From contig DATCSF010000111.1 in assembly GCA_036568625.1 (NCBI GenBank), positions 1 to 7,823 on the forward strand: a DNA stretch of 7,823 bases, given 5' to 3'. Numbering within the stretch: position 1 is the stretch's first letter; each line of letters begins with the position of its first letter. Below, one piece after another: positions 1 through 5,624 of the stretch. This DNA comes from 66-474 sp036568625 (GTDB lineage Bacteria; Pseudomonadota; Gammaproteobacteria; Xanthomonadales; Rhodanobacteraceae). The translations under genes were made by a program, and so were the position numbers. Under the pieces are notes generated by a model. That model searched no databases. It was given only the letters and a program-made list of their open reading frames with translations, and was not told the DNA's origin.

Positions 1-1
1 C

Positions 2-664
2 TATATCGATGAGGCCTATGATGCCGACCGGTTGACGCAGATCCTGACCGACGTCGCCGACATCATCGGCGCGAACATCCTGAACATCGCGCGCCAGGAC
101 TACGATCCGCAGGGCGCGTCGGTGACGATCCTGATTTCCGAGCATCCGGTGGTGGAAAAGCTCGGCCGCGACATGATCTCGGACGCCGTGGTCGCGCATA
201 TGGACAAGTCGCACATCACCGTGCACACCTATCCGGAAACGCACCCGCACAACGGCATCGCGACTTTTCGCGCCGACATCGATGTCGCCACCTGCGGCGT
301 GATCTCGCCGCTGAAGGCGTTGAACTACCTGATCGACAGCTTCGAGTCGGACATCGTGACCATGGATTACCGGGTGCGCGGCTTCACCCGCGACATCCAC
401 GGCAAGAAACACTACATCGACCACAAGATCAACTCGATCCAGGATTACCTCGCCAAGCACATCCGCCAGAAGTACGAGATGTTCGACGTCAACGTGTACC
501 AGGAAAACATGTTCCACACCAAGATGCACGTGAAGGACTTCGACCTCGACACCTATCTGTTCGAGGCGCACGCGGATGATCTTTCGTTCAAGGATCGCCA
601 GCGGATCGAGTCGCTGCTGAAGCGCGAGATCGAAGAACTGTTCCACGGCCGGAATTTGATGTGA
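2..664 (+). CDS. speD: S-adenosylmethionine decarboxylase proenzyme, 5' end outside window
   Basis: This enzyme removes the carboxyl group of S-adenosylmethionine to give the aminopropyl donor for spermidine synthesis; it acts in the cytosol. The reading frame is open from base 2, so the first visible TTG/ATG codons are internal, and about 220 residues are present of a family length near 264 (E. coli type). The self-cleavage site is clear: the motif AHMDKSHITVHTYPE, in which the Ser encoded at 209-211 would become the pyruvoyl cofactor after cleavage between Lys and Ser. Other strongly conserved stretches are IIGANILNIARQDY, TCGVISPLKALNYLI, DYRVRGFTRDI and VNVYQENMFHTKM, and the protein ends GRNLM, close to the E. 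coli C-terminus. It converges on coq7, a neighbour I recall from pseudomonads. No defect is seen. Confidence 0.96.
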   Translation, partial: YIDEAYDADRLTQILTDVADIIGANILNIARQDYDPQGASVTILISEHPVVEKLGRDMISDAVVAHMDKSHITVHTYPETHPHNGIATFRADIDVATCGVISPLKALNYLIDSFESDIVTMDYRVRGFTRDIHGKKHYIDHKINSIQDYLAKHIRQKYEMFDVNVYQENMFHTKMHVKDFDLDTYLFEAHADDLSFKDRQRIESLLKREIEELFHGRNLM

Positions 665-900
665 TGGGCGCGCGCAACGCTGCTGCGCTGCTGGCCACGT
701 CCGTGTGGCTCGCCCTTCGGGCCGCCTGAGGCGTTCGAATCGCCGGGCCTGTCGATTTGGTCGGCAGCTTGCGTGCCGGCGGCGCTCCCCACGCTCACGT
801 TCTTTTGCGTGTACCTCCGCTGGCTGCGCTCAGGCGATCCGCAATCTGCCGTTGCTCGCGACGCGTTGCGCATCGCCCATTCAGCCTGGCAGCGTTGTAT
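665..900. other. Hairpin-rich convergent intergenic region between speD and coq7
   Basis: These 236 bases hold no gene I can support, although several frames are open by chance because of the high GC. Two short hairpins lie close together. GCCAC at 694-698 pairs with GTGGC at 705-709 (extendable by G-U pairs), and GCCC-TTC-GGGC lies at about 713-723. Read on the minus strand they give a pattern of GAAGGGC hairpin followed by a GTGGC-type hairpin. That resembles extragenic imperfect repeats I associate with Xanthomonadales genomes, but only one copy is visible here. No U-tract follows either hairpin, so neither looks like a standard intrinsic terminator for speD or coq7. Confidence 0.35.
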
Positions 901-1548
901 CTACAAGCGATAAGCCACCGCCTTCATCACGCCGCTGGCGCAACGCATCAATGTTGGAATCGGCGGCGGCAGCTTCTGGCCGCCGCGCGCCAGCGCATTG
1001 TCGGCGTGGCGCGCTTCGTCGGCCTGCATGGTGGCGAGGATGGCACGCGAACGCGTGTCGATGGCCGGCAGGCGTTCCAGGTGATCGCCAAGGTGGGCTT
1101 CCACCTGGCGTTCGGTCTCGACCACGAAGCCCAGGCTCCAGCGGTCGCCGGCCAGCGCCGCCAGCGCGCCGATCGCGAAGCTGCCGGCGTACCACAACGG
1201 GTTGAACAGGCTGGGGCGGTCGTCCAATTCGCGCAGGCGCTCGGCGCACCACGCGAGATGATCGGTTTCCTCGGCGGCAGCGGCTTCCAGATGCGACCGG
1301 GTCGCCGAATCGCGGGCCAGCGCCGCCTGGCCGTCGTACAGCGCCTGCGCGCAAACCTCGCCGGTATGGTTCACGCGCATCAGGCCTGCGGCATGGCGGC
1401 GGTCCTTCGCGTCGAGTTCGGGTAGCGGCTGGACTTCGCCTGGCGAGGGCCGGCCCGAAACGGCCGCACCGGCGACGGTGTCCAGCGCGCGCTGAAATCC
1501 GGCCAGCAGGCGATCAAGTGGGTTAAGATGACGGACATCGGTGTTCAT
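901..1548 (-). CDS. coq7: Coq7-type di-iron ubiquinone hydroxylase (2-polyprenyl-3-methyl-6-methoxy-1,4-benzoquinone monooxygenase)
   Basis: This enzyme performs the last hydroxylation of ubiquinone synthesis, at ring carbon 6, on the cytoplasmic face of the inner membrane. Many proteobacteria use it in place of the flavin enzyme UbiF. The ferritin-like di-iron ligands are all visible (numbered from the chosen start): Glu64 in NHTGEVCAQALY, Glu94 and His97 in EETDHLAW, Glu146 in VETERQVEAHL, and Glu178 and His181 in DEARHADNAL. The start MNTDVRHLNPLDRLL at 1548 gives 215 residues, the length I recall for the Pseudomonas protein, and the N-terminus aligns with it. An in-frame ATG three codons upstream (1557) cannot be excluded, and neither has a convincing ribosome binding site. 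It is divergent from rplM and convergent with speD, so it is probably transcribed alone. Confidence 0.95.
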   Translation of the reverse strand: MNTDVRHLNPLDRLLAGFQRALDTVAGAAVSGRPSPGEVQPLPELDAKDRRHAAGLMRVNHTGEVCAQALYDGQAALARDSATRSHLEAAAAEETDHLAWCAERLRELDDRPSLFNPLWYAGSFAIGALAALAGDRWSLGFVVETERQVEAHLGDHLERLPAIDTRSRAILATMQADEARHADNALARGGQKLPPPIPTLMRCASGVMKAVAYRL

Positions 1549-1659
1549 GCGGCCCATTGTCGCGCACCCGCGTTCCTAGGCGCTGAATTCTGCGCTGCCG
1601 CGGAGGATCAGTCCGGACGACCAAGCCTGCCGCGCGCGTCGCTTCGGGCGGTGCGGCGC

Positions 1660-1688
1660 TTGCGCGGAGCCCGCAGCGCCGTTATCCT
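1660..1688 (+). promoter_or_regulatory. Possible rplM-rpsI promoter
   Basis: TTGCGC at 1660-1665 and TATCCT at 1683-1688 are separated by 17 bases. The match to the sigma70 consensus is modest (3/6 and 4/6). The position fits, because transcription would begin just before the paired hairpins upstream of rplM and give a leader of roughly 80 bases. In GC-rich DNA a match this weak can occur by chance. Confidence 0.25.
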
Positions 1689-1715
1689 TGCCGGTCTTTC
1701 GTTGCTGTCAACCCT

Positions 1716-1751
1716 GTCGCGCCCCCGTGGCGCGACCCGCATCACGTGCGG
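1716..1751 (+). promoter_or_regulatory. Tandem hairpins in rplM leader, candidate L13 autoregulatory element
   Basis: Two perfect hairpins stand back to back. GTCGCGCC (1716-1723) pairs with GGCGCGAC (1729-1736) around a five-base loop, and CCGCA (1737-1741) pairs with TGCGG (1747-1751) around TCACG. They end 25 bases before the rplM ATG, with no U-tract, so they are not an intrinsic terminator. In E. coli the rplM-rpsI operon is known to be under feedback control by L13 acting on the mRNA leader. That this structure is the L13 target here is an inference from position alone; I cannot compare it with a known binding motif. Confidence 0.4.
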
Positions 1752-1776
1752 ACAAACAATATTACGGATCGTTCCC

Positions 1777-2205
1777 ATGAAGACGTTCAGCGCCAAGGCC
1801 GAGGCGGTCAAGCGTGACTGGCTGGTTGTCGATGCCGATGGCAAGACCCTGGGCCGGCTGTGCTCGGAAGTCGCGCGCCGCCTGCGCGGCAAACACAAGC
1901 CGGAATTCACCCCGCACGTCGACACCGGCGACTATATCGTCGTGGTCAACGCCGAGAAGGTCGCGGTGACCGGCAACAAGCTGGAAGCCAAGAATTACCA
2001 CCGCTTCACCGGTTATGTCGGCAACCTGAAGACCACCAACCTCAAGGATCTGCTGGCCACGCATCCCGAGCGCGCGATTGAATTCGGCGTCAAGGGCATG
2101 CTGCCGAAGAACCCGCTGGGCCGCGCGATGTTCCGCAAGCTCAAGGTGTATCGCGGCGCCGAACACCCGCACACCGCACAACAGCCCAAGGCGTTGGAGA
2201 TCTGA
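1777..2205 (+). CDS. rplM: 50S ribosomal protein L13
   Basis: L13 is an early-assembling protein of the large ribosomal subunit. The start MKTFSAKAEAVKRDW gives 142 residues, the same as E. coli L13. The family signature is visible throughout: WLVVDADGKTLGRL near residues 15-28, HVDTGDYIVVVNAEK, and KGMLPKNPLGRAM followed by LKVYRGAEHPHTAQQP at the C-terminus. The reading frame stays open upstream to 1528, but that extension has no family match and runs through the leader hairpins, so it was discarded. The ribosome binding site is weak (GGAT at 1766-1769), which would suit translation controlled by leader structure. It forms an operon with rpsI two bases downstream. Confidence 0.98.
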   Translation: MKTFSAKAEAVKRDWLVVDADGKTLGRLCSEVARRLRGKHKPEFTPHVDTGDYIVVVNAEKVAVTGNKLEAKNYHRFTGYVGNLKTTNLKDLLATHPERAIEFGVKGMLPKNPLGRAMFRKLKVYRGAEHPHTAQQPKALEI

Positions 2206-2207
2206 TC

Positions 2208-2603
2208 ATGGCGACCCTGCAACAAAATTCCGGCACCGGCCGCCGCAAGACCTCTGCCGCGCGCGTGTTCCTGCGCAAGGGCAACGGTCAAATCCTGGTC
2301 AACGGCAAGCCGCTGGACCAATTCTTCGGCCGCGAAACCTCGCGCATGATCGTGCGCCAGCCGCTGGAGCTGACCCAGATGGCCGACAAGTTCGACATCA
2401 AGGTCAACGTGGCGGGCGGCGGCATCACCGGTCAGGCCGGTGCGATTCGCCTGGGCATCGCGCGCGCGCTGGTCGAGTACGATGAGACCCTGAAGGCGTC
2501 GCTGCGCCGCGCCGGGTTCATGACCCGCGACGCCCGTGCGGTCGAGCGCAAGAAGGTGGGTTTGCACAAGGCTCGTCGCGCCACCCAATTCTCCAAGCGT
2601 TGA
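2208..2603 (+). CDS. rpsI: 30S ribosomal protein S9
   Basis: S9 belongs to the head of the small subunit, and its C-terminal tail reaches the P-site tRNA. The 131-residue product has the family marks: GTGRRKTSAARVFL near the N-terminus, VAGGGITGQAGAIRLGIARAL in the middle, and a basic end (KKVGLHKARRATQ, final SKR) in which the terminal Lys-Arg is the conserved tRNA-contacting element. The start lies two bases after the rplM stop, with a good ribosome binding site GGAGA at 2196-2200 inside the end of rplM, so translation is probably coupled. This L13-S9 pairing is nearly universal in bacteria. I see no irregularity. Confidence 0.98.
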   Translation: MATLQQNSGTGRRKTSAARVFLRKGNGQILVNGKPLDQFFGRETSRMIVRQPLELTQMADKFDIKVNVAGGGITGQAGAIRLGIARALVEYDETLKASLRRAGFMTRDARAVERKKVGLHKARRATQFSKR

Positions 2604-2607
2604 TTGT

Positions 2608-2625
2608 GCGATCGTCCATGATCGC
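2608..2625 (+). terminator. Weak hairpin after rpsI
   Basis: GCGATC (2608-2613) pairs with GATCGC (2620-2625) around a six-base loop five bases after the rpsI stop, followed by CGTTTC. The stem and T-run are both short, so it is at best a weak intrinsic terminator. Another 7-bp hairpin (TGGCTGT at 2768-2774 with ACAGCCA at 2785-2791) lies further on, also without a proper T-run. Otherwise I see nothing in the 258 bases between rpsI and the tRNA except a tRNA promoter element. Confidence 0.3.
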
Positions 2626-2846
2626 CGTTTCGGAGGACCCCGCGGCAGTTTGCGGATCCCCGGTCGGCGACCATCGGAGCGCCCTTCCATGGGCTGACAT
2701 TGAGGTTGTTTTGCGATCAGCCGTGGTCGCTGCTTTGTTGAGGTAGCGGGTCACGGGTGCCGTTTCTTGGCTGTGGAGACCAGAACAGCCATCCGTGGCC
2801 GGAGTTTTCACAACCCGCTTCGCACGCAGCGTCGCTTGATTCGCTC

Positions 2847-2852
2847 TAAAAT
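2847..2852 (+). promoter_or_regulatory. Probable -10 element of the tRNA-Gln gene
   Basis: TAAAAT matches the sigma70 -10 consensus at five of six bases and ends nine bases before the first tRNA base, so transcription would start almost at the mature 5' end. I do not see a good -35 element 16-18 bases upstream, so this is a half-supported promoter. Confidence 0.4.
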
Positions 2853-2861
2853 CAGTCACGA

Positions 2862-2936
2862 AGCCCCGTCGCCAAGTGGTAAGGCACCTGACTCTGACTC
2901 AGGCATTCGGTGGTTCGAATCCATCCGGGGCTGCCA
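2862..2936 (+). tRNA. tRNA-Gln, anticodon CUG
   Basis: The cloverleaf folds by eye. The acceptor stem is AGCCCCG (2862-2868) with CGGGGCT (2926-2932), seven perfect pairs. The D stem is GCC (2871-2873) with GGC (2883-2885). The anticodon stem is CCTGA (2887-2891) with TCAGG (2899-2903), and the loop CTCTGAC holds anticodon CTG at 2894-2896. The T stem is GGTGG with CCATC (one G-U pair) around TTCGAAT. The discriminator is G at 2933 and the CCA end is encoded (2934-2936). The anticodon reads CAG codons. It is similar to E. coli glnV, including the GCCAAGTGGTAAGGC D arm. It has its own terminator downstream. Confidence 0.97.
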
Positions 2937-2941
2937 AATCC

Positions 2942-2964
2942 GCCAATCGCGATCTGCGATTGGC
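2942..2964. repeat. Perfect 9-bp inverted repeat between tRNA-Gln and its terminator
   Basis: GCCAATCGC (2942-2950) and GCGATTGGC (2956-2964) are exact reverse complements around the five bases GATCT. The hairpin starts five bases after the tRNA CCA and is followed by GTAAAG rather than a T-run, so it is not itself an intrinsic terminator. In the primary transcript it could define where the tRNA 3' trailer is processed; this is an inference. Confidence 0.6.
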
Positions 2965-2974
2965 CGTAAAGATG

Positions 2975-2999
2975 CAAAGCCCGCCATCGGCGGGCTTTG
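2975..2999 (+). terminator. Strong intrinsic terminator of tRNA-Gln transcript
   Basis: CAAAGCCCGCC (2975-2985) pairs perfectly with GGCGGGCTTTG (2989-2999) around a three-base loop ATC, giving an 11-bp stem with a GC-rich core and A-run/T-run flanks, then TCGTTTC. The A-tract on one side and T-tract on the other make it potentially active in both directions, but only the plus-strand tRNA precedes it closely. Confidence 0.85.
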
Positions 3000-3050
3000 T
3001 CGTTTCGGGGCAGTGCTCCCGCCCAATCGTCACGAAATGTGAAAAAAGTT

Positions 3051-3070
3051 CTGGCTTCTGGGGTAGCCAG
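3051..3070. promoter_or_regulatory. Inverted repeat upstream of the winged-helix gene, candidate operator
   Basis: CTGGCT (3051-3056) and AGCCAG (3065-3070) form an inverted repeat with an eight-base centre. It lies just before TATCGT (3075-3080), a possible -10 element with four consensus bases. MarR-family regulators usually bind such palindromes in their own promoters and repress themselves. Operator function is therefore a reasonable guess from position, not shown by the sequence. Confidence 0.3.
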
Positions 3071-3083
3071 GGGGTATCGTCTT

Positions 3084-3107
3084 GGCGTCGTCAATTCCGG
3101 CGACGCC
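3084..3107 (+). promoter_or_regulatory. Second inverted repeat in the probable 5' leader of the winged-helix gene
   Basis: GGCGTCG (3084-3090) pairs exactly with CGACGCC (3101-3107) around ten bases. It lies 25 bases before the ATG and just before the ribosome binding site GGAG (3122-3125). It could be a second operator half or a leader hairpin affecting translation. I cannot tell which. Confidence 0.3.
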
Positions 3108-3132
3108 CCCGACCTGACCTCGGAGATAAATC

Positions 3133-3567
3133 ATGAATGTATCGATGGAAGCACCCCGCACGCCGCAGCACGACTTGGTGGCAATGACCGCGGCGCTGCG
3201 TGGCGTGTTGCTGCAGCGCGTTGAGCAGGGTATCGAGTCCAGCGGTTTGACGAATTATTTGATGTATGTCGTCGCAAAGCGCTTGATGTTTGCCGGGCCG
3301 CAGACCGCGGCGACGCTGTCGGAACAATTGCGTCAGAATGCGCGCGTCATCGACGACAACCTGCATCTGATGCTCGAACAAGGTCTGGTGGTGCAGCAAG
3401 AAAATGCATGGGTCGTCACCGACGCCGGGCGCAAGGCGATGACCGCCGCCAACGACACCGGCGGGCAGGTGCTCGAAGAAATCCGCAACGCCATTGGCGC
3501 GTCCGCCTGCGACCAGCTCGTTGCGGGAATGCGTGAAGCACTGGTGGCCCTGCGCCGGGCCGCGTGA
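3133..3567 (+). CDS. MarR-like winged-helix transcriptional regulator
   Basis: The 144-residue product has no catalytic motif and looks like a small DNA-binding dimer. Residues about 55-103 read as a winged helix: GPQTAATLSEQLRQNARVID gives the helix-turn-helix, followed by helix DNLHLMLEQGLVVQQ and the wing NAWVVTDAGRKAM, a typical MarR ending. The flanking helices (about 13-52 and 108-143) would form the dimer interface, and the total length fits MarR proteins. I cannot name a subfamily or ligand. The ATG at 3133 is chosen because GGAG lies seven bases upstream. The gene stands alone between the tRNA terminator and a convergent rpiA, so it has no obvious partner gene. The inverted repeats upstream suggest self-control. 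More distant winged-helix families (e.g. ArsR-like) are possible. Confidence 0.75.
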   Translation: MNVSMEAPRTPQHDLVAMTAALRGVLLQRVEQGIESSGLTNYLMYVVAKRLMFAGPQTAATLSEQLRQNARVIDDNLHLMLEQGLVVQQENAWVVTDAGRKAMTAANDTGGQVLEEIRNAIGASACDQLVAGMREALVALRRAA

Positions 3568-3591
3568 GGCGCTGAAAGCTGCTTGGATCAA

Positions 3592-3616
3592 GGCTCCACT
3601 CGGAGCCGACTTTTCT
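3592..3616 (+). terminator. Intrinsic terminator after the winged-helix gene
   Basis: GGCTCC (3592-3597) pairs with GGAGCC (3602-3607) around a four-base loop ACTC, followed by GACTTTTCT. The hairpin begins 25 bases after the stop codon of the plus-strand gene, in the expected place. Confidence 0.65.
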
Positions 3617-3640
3617 GGAAAATCAGGCCACGGATGGCCT
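3617..3640 (-). terminator. Intrinsic terminator candidate for rpiA
   Basis: On the minus strand AGGCCA (3640-3635) pairs with TGGCCT (3630-3625) around TCCG, followed by GATTTTCC. It lies about 65 bases after the rpiA stop. Together with the plus-strand hairpin beside it, it insulates the two convergent genes. Confidence 0.6.
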
Positions 3641-3704
3641 TTCCCCTCATCGGGGCGACCGTCAAGCGGTGCCCGGACGAGACGGCGGTCAGGGGACCAT
3701 CGAA

Positions 3705-4349
3705 CTAGAACCTTCTACCATCGCCGACCAGCACCACGTCGGCGGGTCGGAGCGCAAACAAGCCCACGGTGACCACGCCCGTGATCTGGTTCCACTCCGA
3801 TTCCAGCCTTTCCGGATCTCTGATCGAGAGTCCGTGTACGTCGAGGATCCAATTGCCGTTGTCGGTGATGCAATCCGTACGCCACACCGGCGTGCCGCCG
3901 CGGCGCTCGATTTCCCGCGCCACGTGACTGCGCGCCATCGGGATCACCTCGACCGGCAGCGGAAACTTGCCCAGCACGTCGACGCATTTGTGAGTATCCA
4001 CGATGCAGACGAACTGCTTTGCAACCGCGGCGACGATCTTCTCGCGTGTGAGTGCACCGCCGCCGCCCTTGATCAGGCGGCGCGCACTGTCGCATTCATC
4101 GGCGCCATCCACGTACAGGGAAATGGTGCCCACCGCATTGAGATCCAGCACTTCGATGCCGTGCGCGCGCAGCAGCTTGCTCGACTGTTCGGAACTTGAG
4201 ACCGCGCCGTCGATCCGGTGTTTCACCTTCGCCAGCGCGTCGATGAAATACTTCACGGTCGAGCCGGTGCCGACGCCGACCACGCCCTTGTCTTCGATGA
4301 ATTCGATCGCGGCCTCGCCGGCCGCACGCTTCTGCGCTTCGATGTCCAT
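3705..4349 (-). CDS. rpiA: Ribose-5-phosphate isomerase A
   Basis: RpiA interconverts ribose 5-phosphate and ribulose 5-phosphate in the non-oxidative pentose phosphate pathway. The start MDIEAQKRAAGEAAI gives 214 residues and aligns without gaps to E. coli RpiA (219), so the active-site numbers coincide: GTGST at 27-31 (phosphate loop), Asp81 and Asp84 in DGADE, Lys94 in IKGGGGALTREK, and the catalytic base Glu103. The later signature GKFPLPVEVIPMAR is intact. A G-rich ribosome binding site (GGGGG) stands just upstream of this ATG. Another in-frame ATG at 4376 overlaps the stop of the EVE-domain gene as ATGA, but would add nine residues not expected from the family. It is the last gene of the minus-strand block that includes zapA and fau. 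Confidence 0.96.
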   Translation of the reverse strand: MDIEAQKRAAGEAAIEFIEDKGVVGVGTGSTVKYFIDALAKVKHRIDGAVSSSEQSSKLLRAHGIEVLDLNAVGTISLYVDGADECDSARRLIKGGGGALTREKIVAAVAKQFVCIVDTHKCVDVLGKFPLPVEVIPMARSHVAREIERRGGTPVWRTDCITDNGNWILDVHGLSIRDPERLESEWNQITGVVTVGLFALRPADVVLVGDGRRF

Positions 4350-4372
4350 GTTGCCCCCGGTTGCCAAGACGT

Positions 4373-4822
4373 TCATTCCAGCGCCAGAATCGCATTCCAC
4401 TGAGCGTCCGTCACCGGCAGCACCGATAACCGGTTGCCGCGGCGGGTCAGCGCGAAATCGCCGAGATTCCGCAACGCCTTGATCTCGTCCAGCGTGATCA
4501 CGCGCTTCAGTTAGCGCACGAACCGCACGTCGACCAGCGTCCAGCGCGGGTTGCCGCGATCGCTGCCGGCATCGAAGTATTCGTCTTGCGGATCGAACTG
4601 GCCGGGATCGGGATGCGGCGCGCTGGCCACCTTCGCAAGCCCGGCGATGCCCGGCACCGCGCAGCTCGAGTGATAGATCATCACCTCGTCGCCACGCTGC
4701 ATGCCGCGAATGAAATTGCGCGCCTGATAATTGCGCACGCCGTTCCAGGGCTCGACCTTGCGCGCGCGCAGGTCGTCGATGGAAAACGTGTCCGGTTCGG
4801 TTTTCATCAACCAGCGTTGCAT
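4373..4822 (-). pseudogene. EVE-domain (PUA-like) protein interrupted by an in-frame TAA
   Basis: The intact family protein is about 150-155 residues long and adopts the PUA-like EVE fold, related to YTH domains and thought to bind modified bases; the role of single-domain members is not settled. The first 103 codons encode a normal start (MQRWLMKTEPDTFSIDDL, then EPWNGVRNYQARNF and GDEVMIYHSSC). At 4513-4511 a TAA replaces the residue after DVRFVR, where relatives as I recall them have Lys. The same frame then continues for 45 codons with clear family sequence (LKRVITLDEIKAL, FALTRRGNRLSVLPV, ending ILALE) to a TGA at 4375-4373. No frameshift is seen. The start lies ten bases after fau, with GGA in a usable position. 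It could be a true nonsense mutation, a recoded stop or a sequencing error; the conserved remainder suggests a recent event. Confidence 0.85.
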
Positions 4823-4832
4823 GACAGTTCCA

Positions 4833-5429
4833 TCAAGTAGGTTTACCGCAGGCTATCAGTTCCGCGTCGGTCGCCACGTAGTCGAGATCGACGTCCCACG
4901 GTTCGGCGGGGACGGCGTCCACTTCCTGAAAGGCGTAACCAATGCCGACCAGCAGCGGCGGGGCAGGTCGCGGTGCATCGTGCAGGAATGCGAGGCTCGT
5001 GTCATACCAGCCGCCGCCGGTGCCGAGACGATGTCCTTGCCGATCGAACGCCAGCAAGGGCAGCAGGATCACGTCCATGTCGCAGGGATCGTGCAACGCT
5101 TCCATTGAAGTCTCGGGTTCGGGAATGCCGAAGCGGTTGCCGCGCAGCGTCGCGCCGTCGCGATATTCGGCGAAGCGCAGCCGTCGTGATTTACCCAGCA
5201 CCGGCAGGAAATAGCGCTGCTCGCGCCGCTTGAGCGAAGCGACTGCGACGTTGAGCGGCAATTCGCCGCGTACCGCCCAATAACCCGCCACGTTCGCGTC
5301 CGTCATGAATTCGGGCAGGCGCTCGAGGCTGTGCGATACGCCCGCGGCGGCCGCGATGCGTTGCCTCGCATCGAGCTCATTGCGCCGCACCGACATCCGA
5401 GCACGCAGCAGGGCGCGACCGTCATTCAT
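4833..5429 (-). CDS. fau: 5-formyltetrahydrofolate cyclo-ligase (5,10-methenyltetrahydrofolate synthetase)
   Basis: This enzyme uses ATP to convert 5-formyltetrahydrofolate to 5,10-methenyltetrahydrofolate, returning a stored, inhibitory folate to one-carbon metabolism. From the chosen start (MNDGRALLRARM, 198 residues) the family marks are: basic N-terminal helix for ATP, NRFGIPEP at 98-105, the strand DVILLPLLAFD at 119-129, and the nucleotide/substrate loop GTGGGWYD at 136-143, followed by the PWDVDLDYVATD segment near the end. An ATG eleven codons upstream (5462) exists, but GGGG just before 5429 and the family length favour the shorter form. It follows ssrS and zapA, the arrangement known as zapA-ssrS-ygfA in E. 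coli, and precedes the EVE-domain gene by ten bases. Confidence 0.94.
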   Translation of the reverse strand: MNDGRALLRARMSVRRNELDARQRIAAAAGVSHSLERLPEFMTDANVAGYWAVRGELPLNVAVASLKRREQRYFLPVLGKSRRLRFAEYRDGATLRGNRFGIPEPETSMEALHDPCDMDVILLPLLAFDRQGHRLGTGGGWYDTSLAFLHDAPRPAPPLLVGIGYAFQEVDAVPAEPWDVDLDYVATDAELIACGKPT

Positions 5430-5589
5430 GCTGCCCCGCGCTGCCAATTCGCGGCGAGACATGCAGGTGGGCGGAGCGACGAGCTCTTTTACCCATTTTC
5501 CGGTCGAAGCAGCTGTTGTGGGAAGTCAGGACAGGAAGTCCGTTCTGATGCCGTCGGAGCAAGGGGGCGTGATGCTTGCGTGGCATCTG

Positions 5590-5615
5590 AACGAAACAGC
5601 GTTCAGGACGAACGC
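5590..5615 (-). terminator. Possible terminator or 3' processing hairpin after 6S RNA
   Basis: On the minus strand GCGTTC (5615-5610) pairs with GAACGC (5604-5599) around GTCCT, followed by TGTTTCGTT. It starts ten bases after the end of the 6S closing stem. The T-run is interrupted, so termination may be partial and allow read-through into fau, as in E. coli where the two can be co-transcribed. Confidence 0.45.
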
Positions 5616-5624
5616 ACAAGAACT

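Noticed and set aside
553..873. Minus-strand open frame of 106 codons across the speD end and the spacer
   Set aside because: Overlaps the conserved 3' end of speD in antisense, with no domain-like pattern; the repetitive wording fits the hairpin-rich spacer, not a protein.
757..1425. Long plus-strand open frame (222 codons) opposite coq7
   Set aside because: It lies antisense to a certain di-iron enzyme gene, has low-complexity Arg/Ala-rich composition and no recognisable motif; it is a GC-driven shadow.
1528..1776. N-terminal extension of rplM to an upstream ATG
   Set aside because: L13 has a conserved length of about 142 residues starting at 1777; the extension has no family match and crosses the leader hairpins and the coq7 start.
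2013..2690. Minus-strand frame of 225 codons opposite rplM and rpsI
   Set aside because: Antisense to two certain ribosomal protein genes, with no supporting motif.
3061..3080. Definite sigma70 promoter for the winged-helix gene
   Set aside because: TATCGT is only a partial -10 match and no acceptable -35 lies at the right distance, so it is mentioned only as context for the inverted repeat.
2876..3136. Plus-strand frame of 86 codons running through tRNA-Gln and its terminator
   Set aside because: It begins inside the tRNA and crosses an 11-bp terminator; no protein features.
4511..4513. Recoding of the internal stop in the EVE-domain gene as selenocysteine or pyrrolysine
   Set aside because: The codon is TAA, whereas those residues use TGA and TAG. 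Simple mutation or sequencing error is more likely.
5422..5619. Minus-strand frame of 65 codons between 6S RNA and fau
   Set aside because: It starts within the hairpin after 6S RNA, overlaps the start of fau in another frame, is rich in Arg/His without a pattern, and has no clear ribosome binding site.
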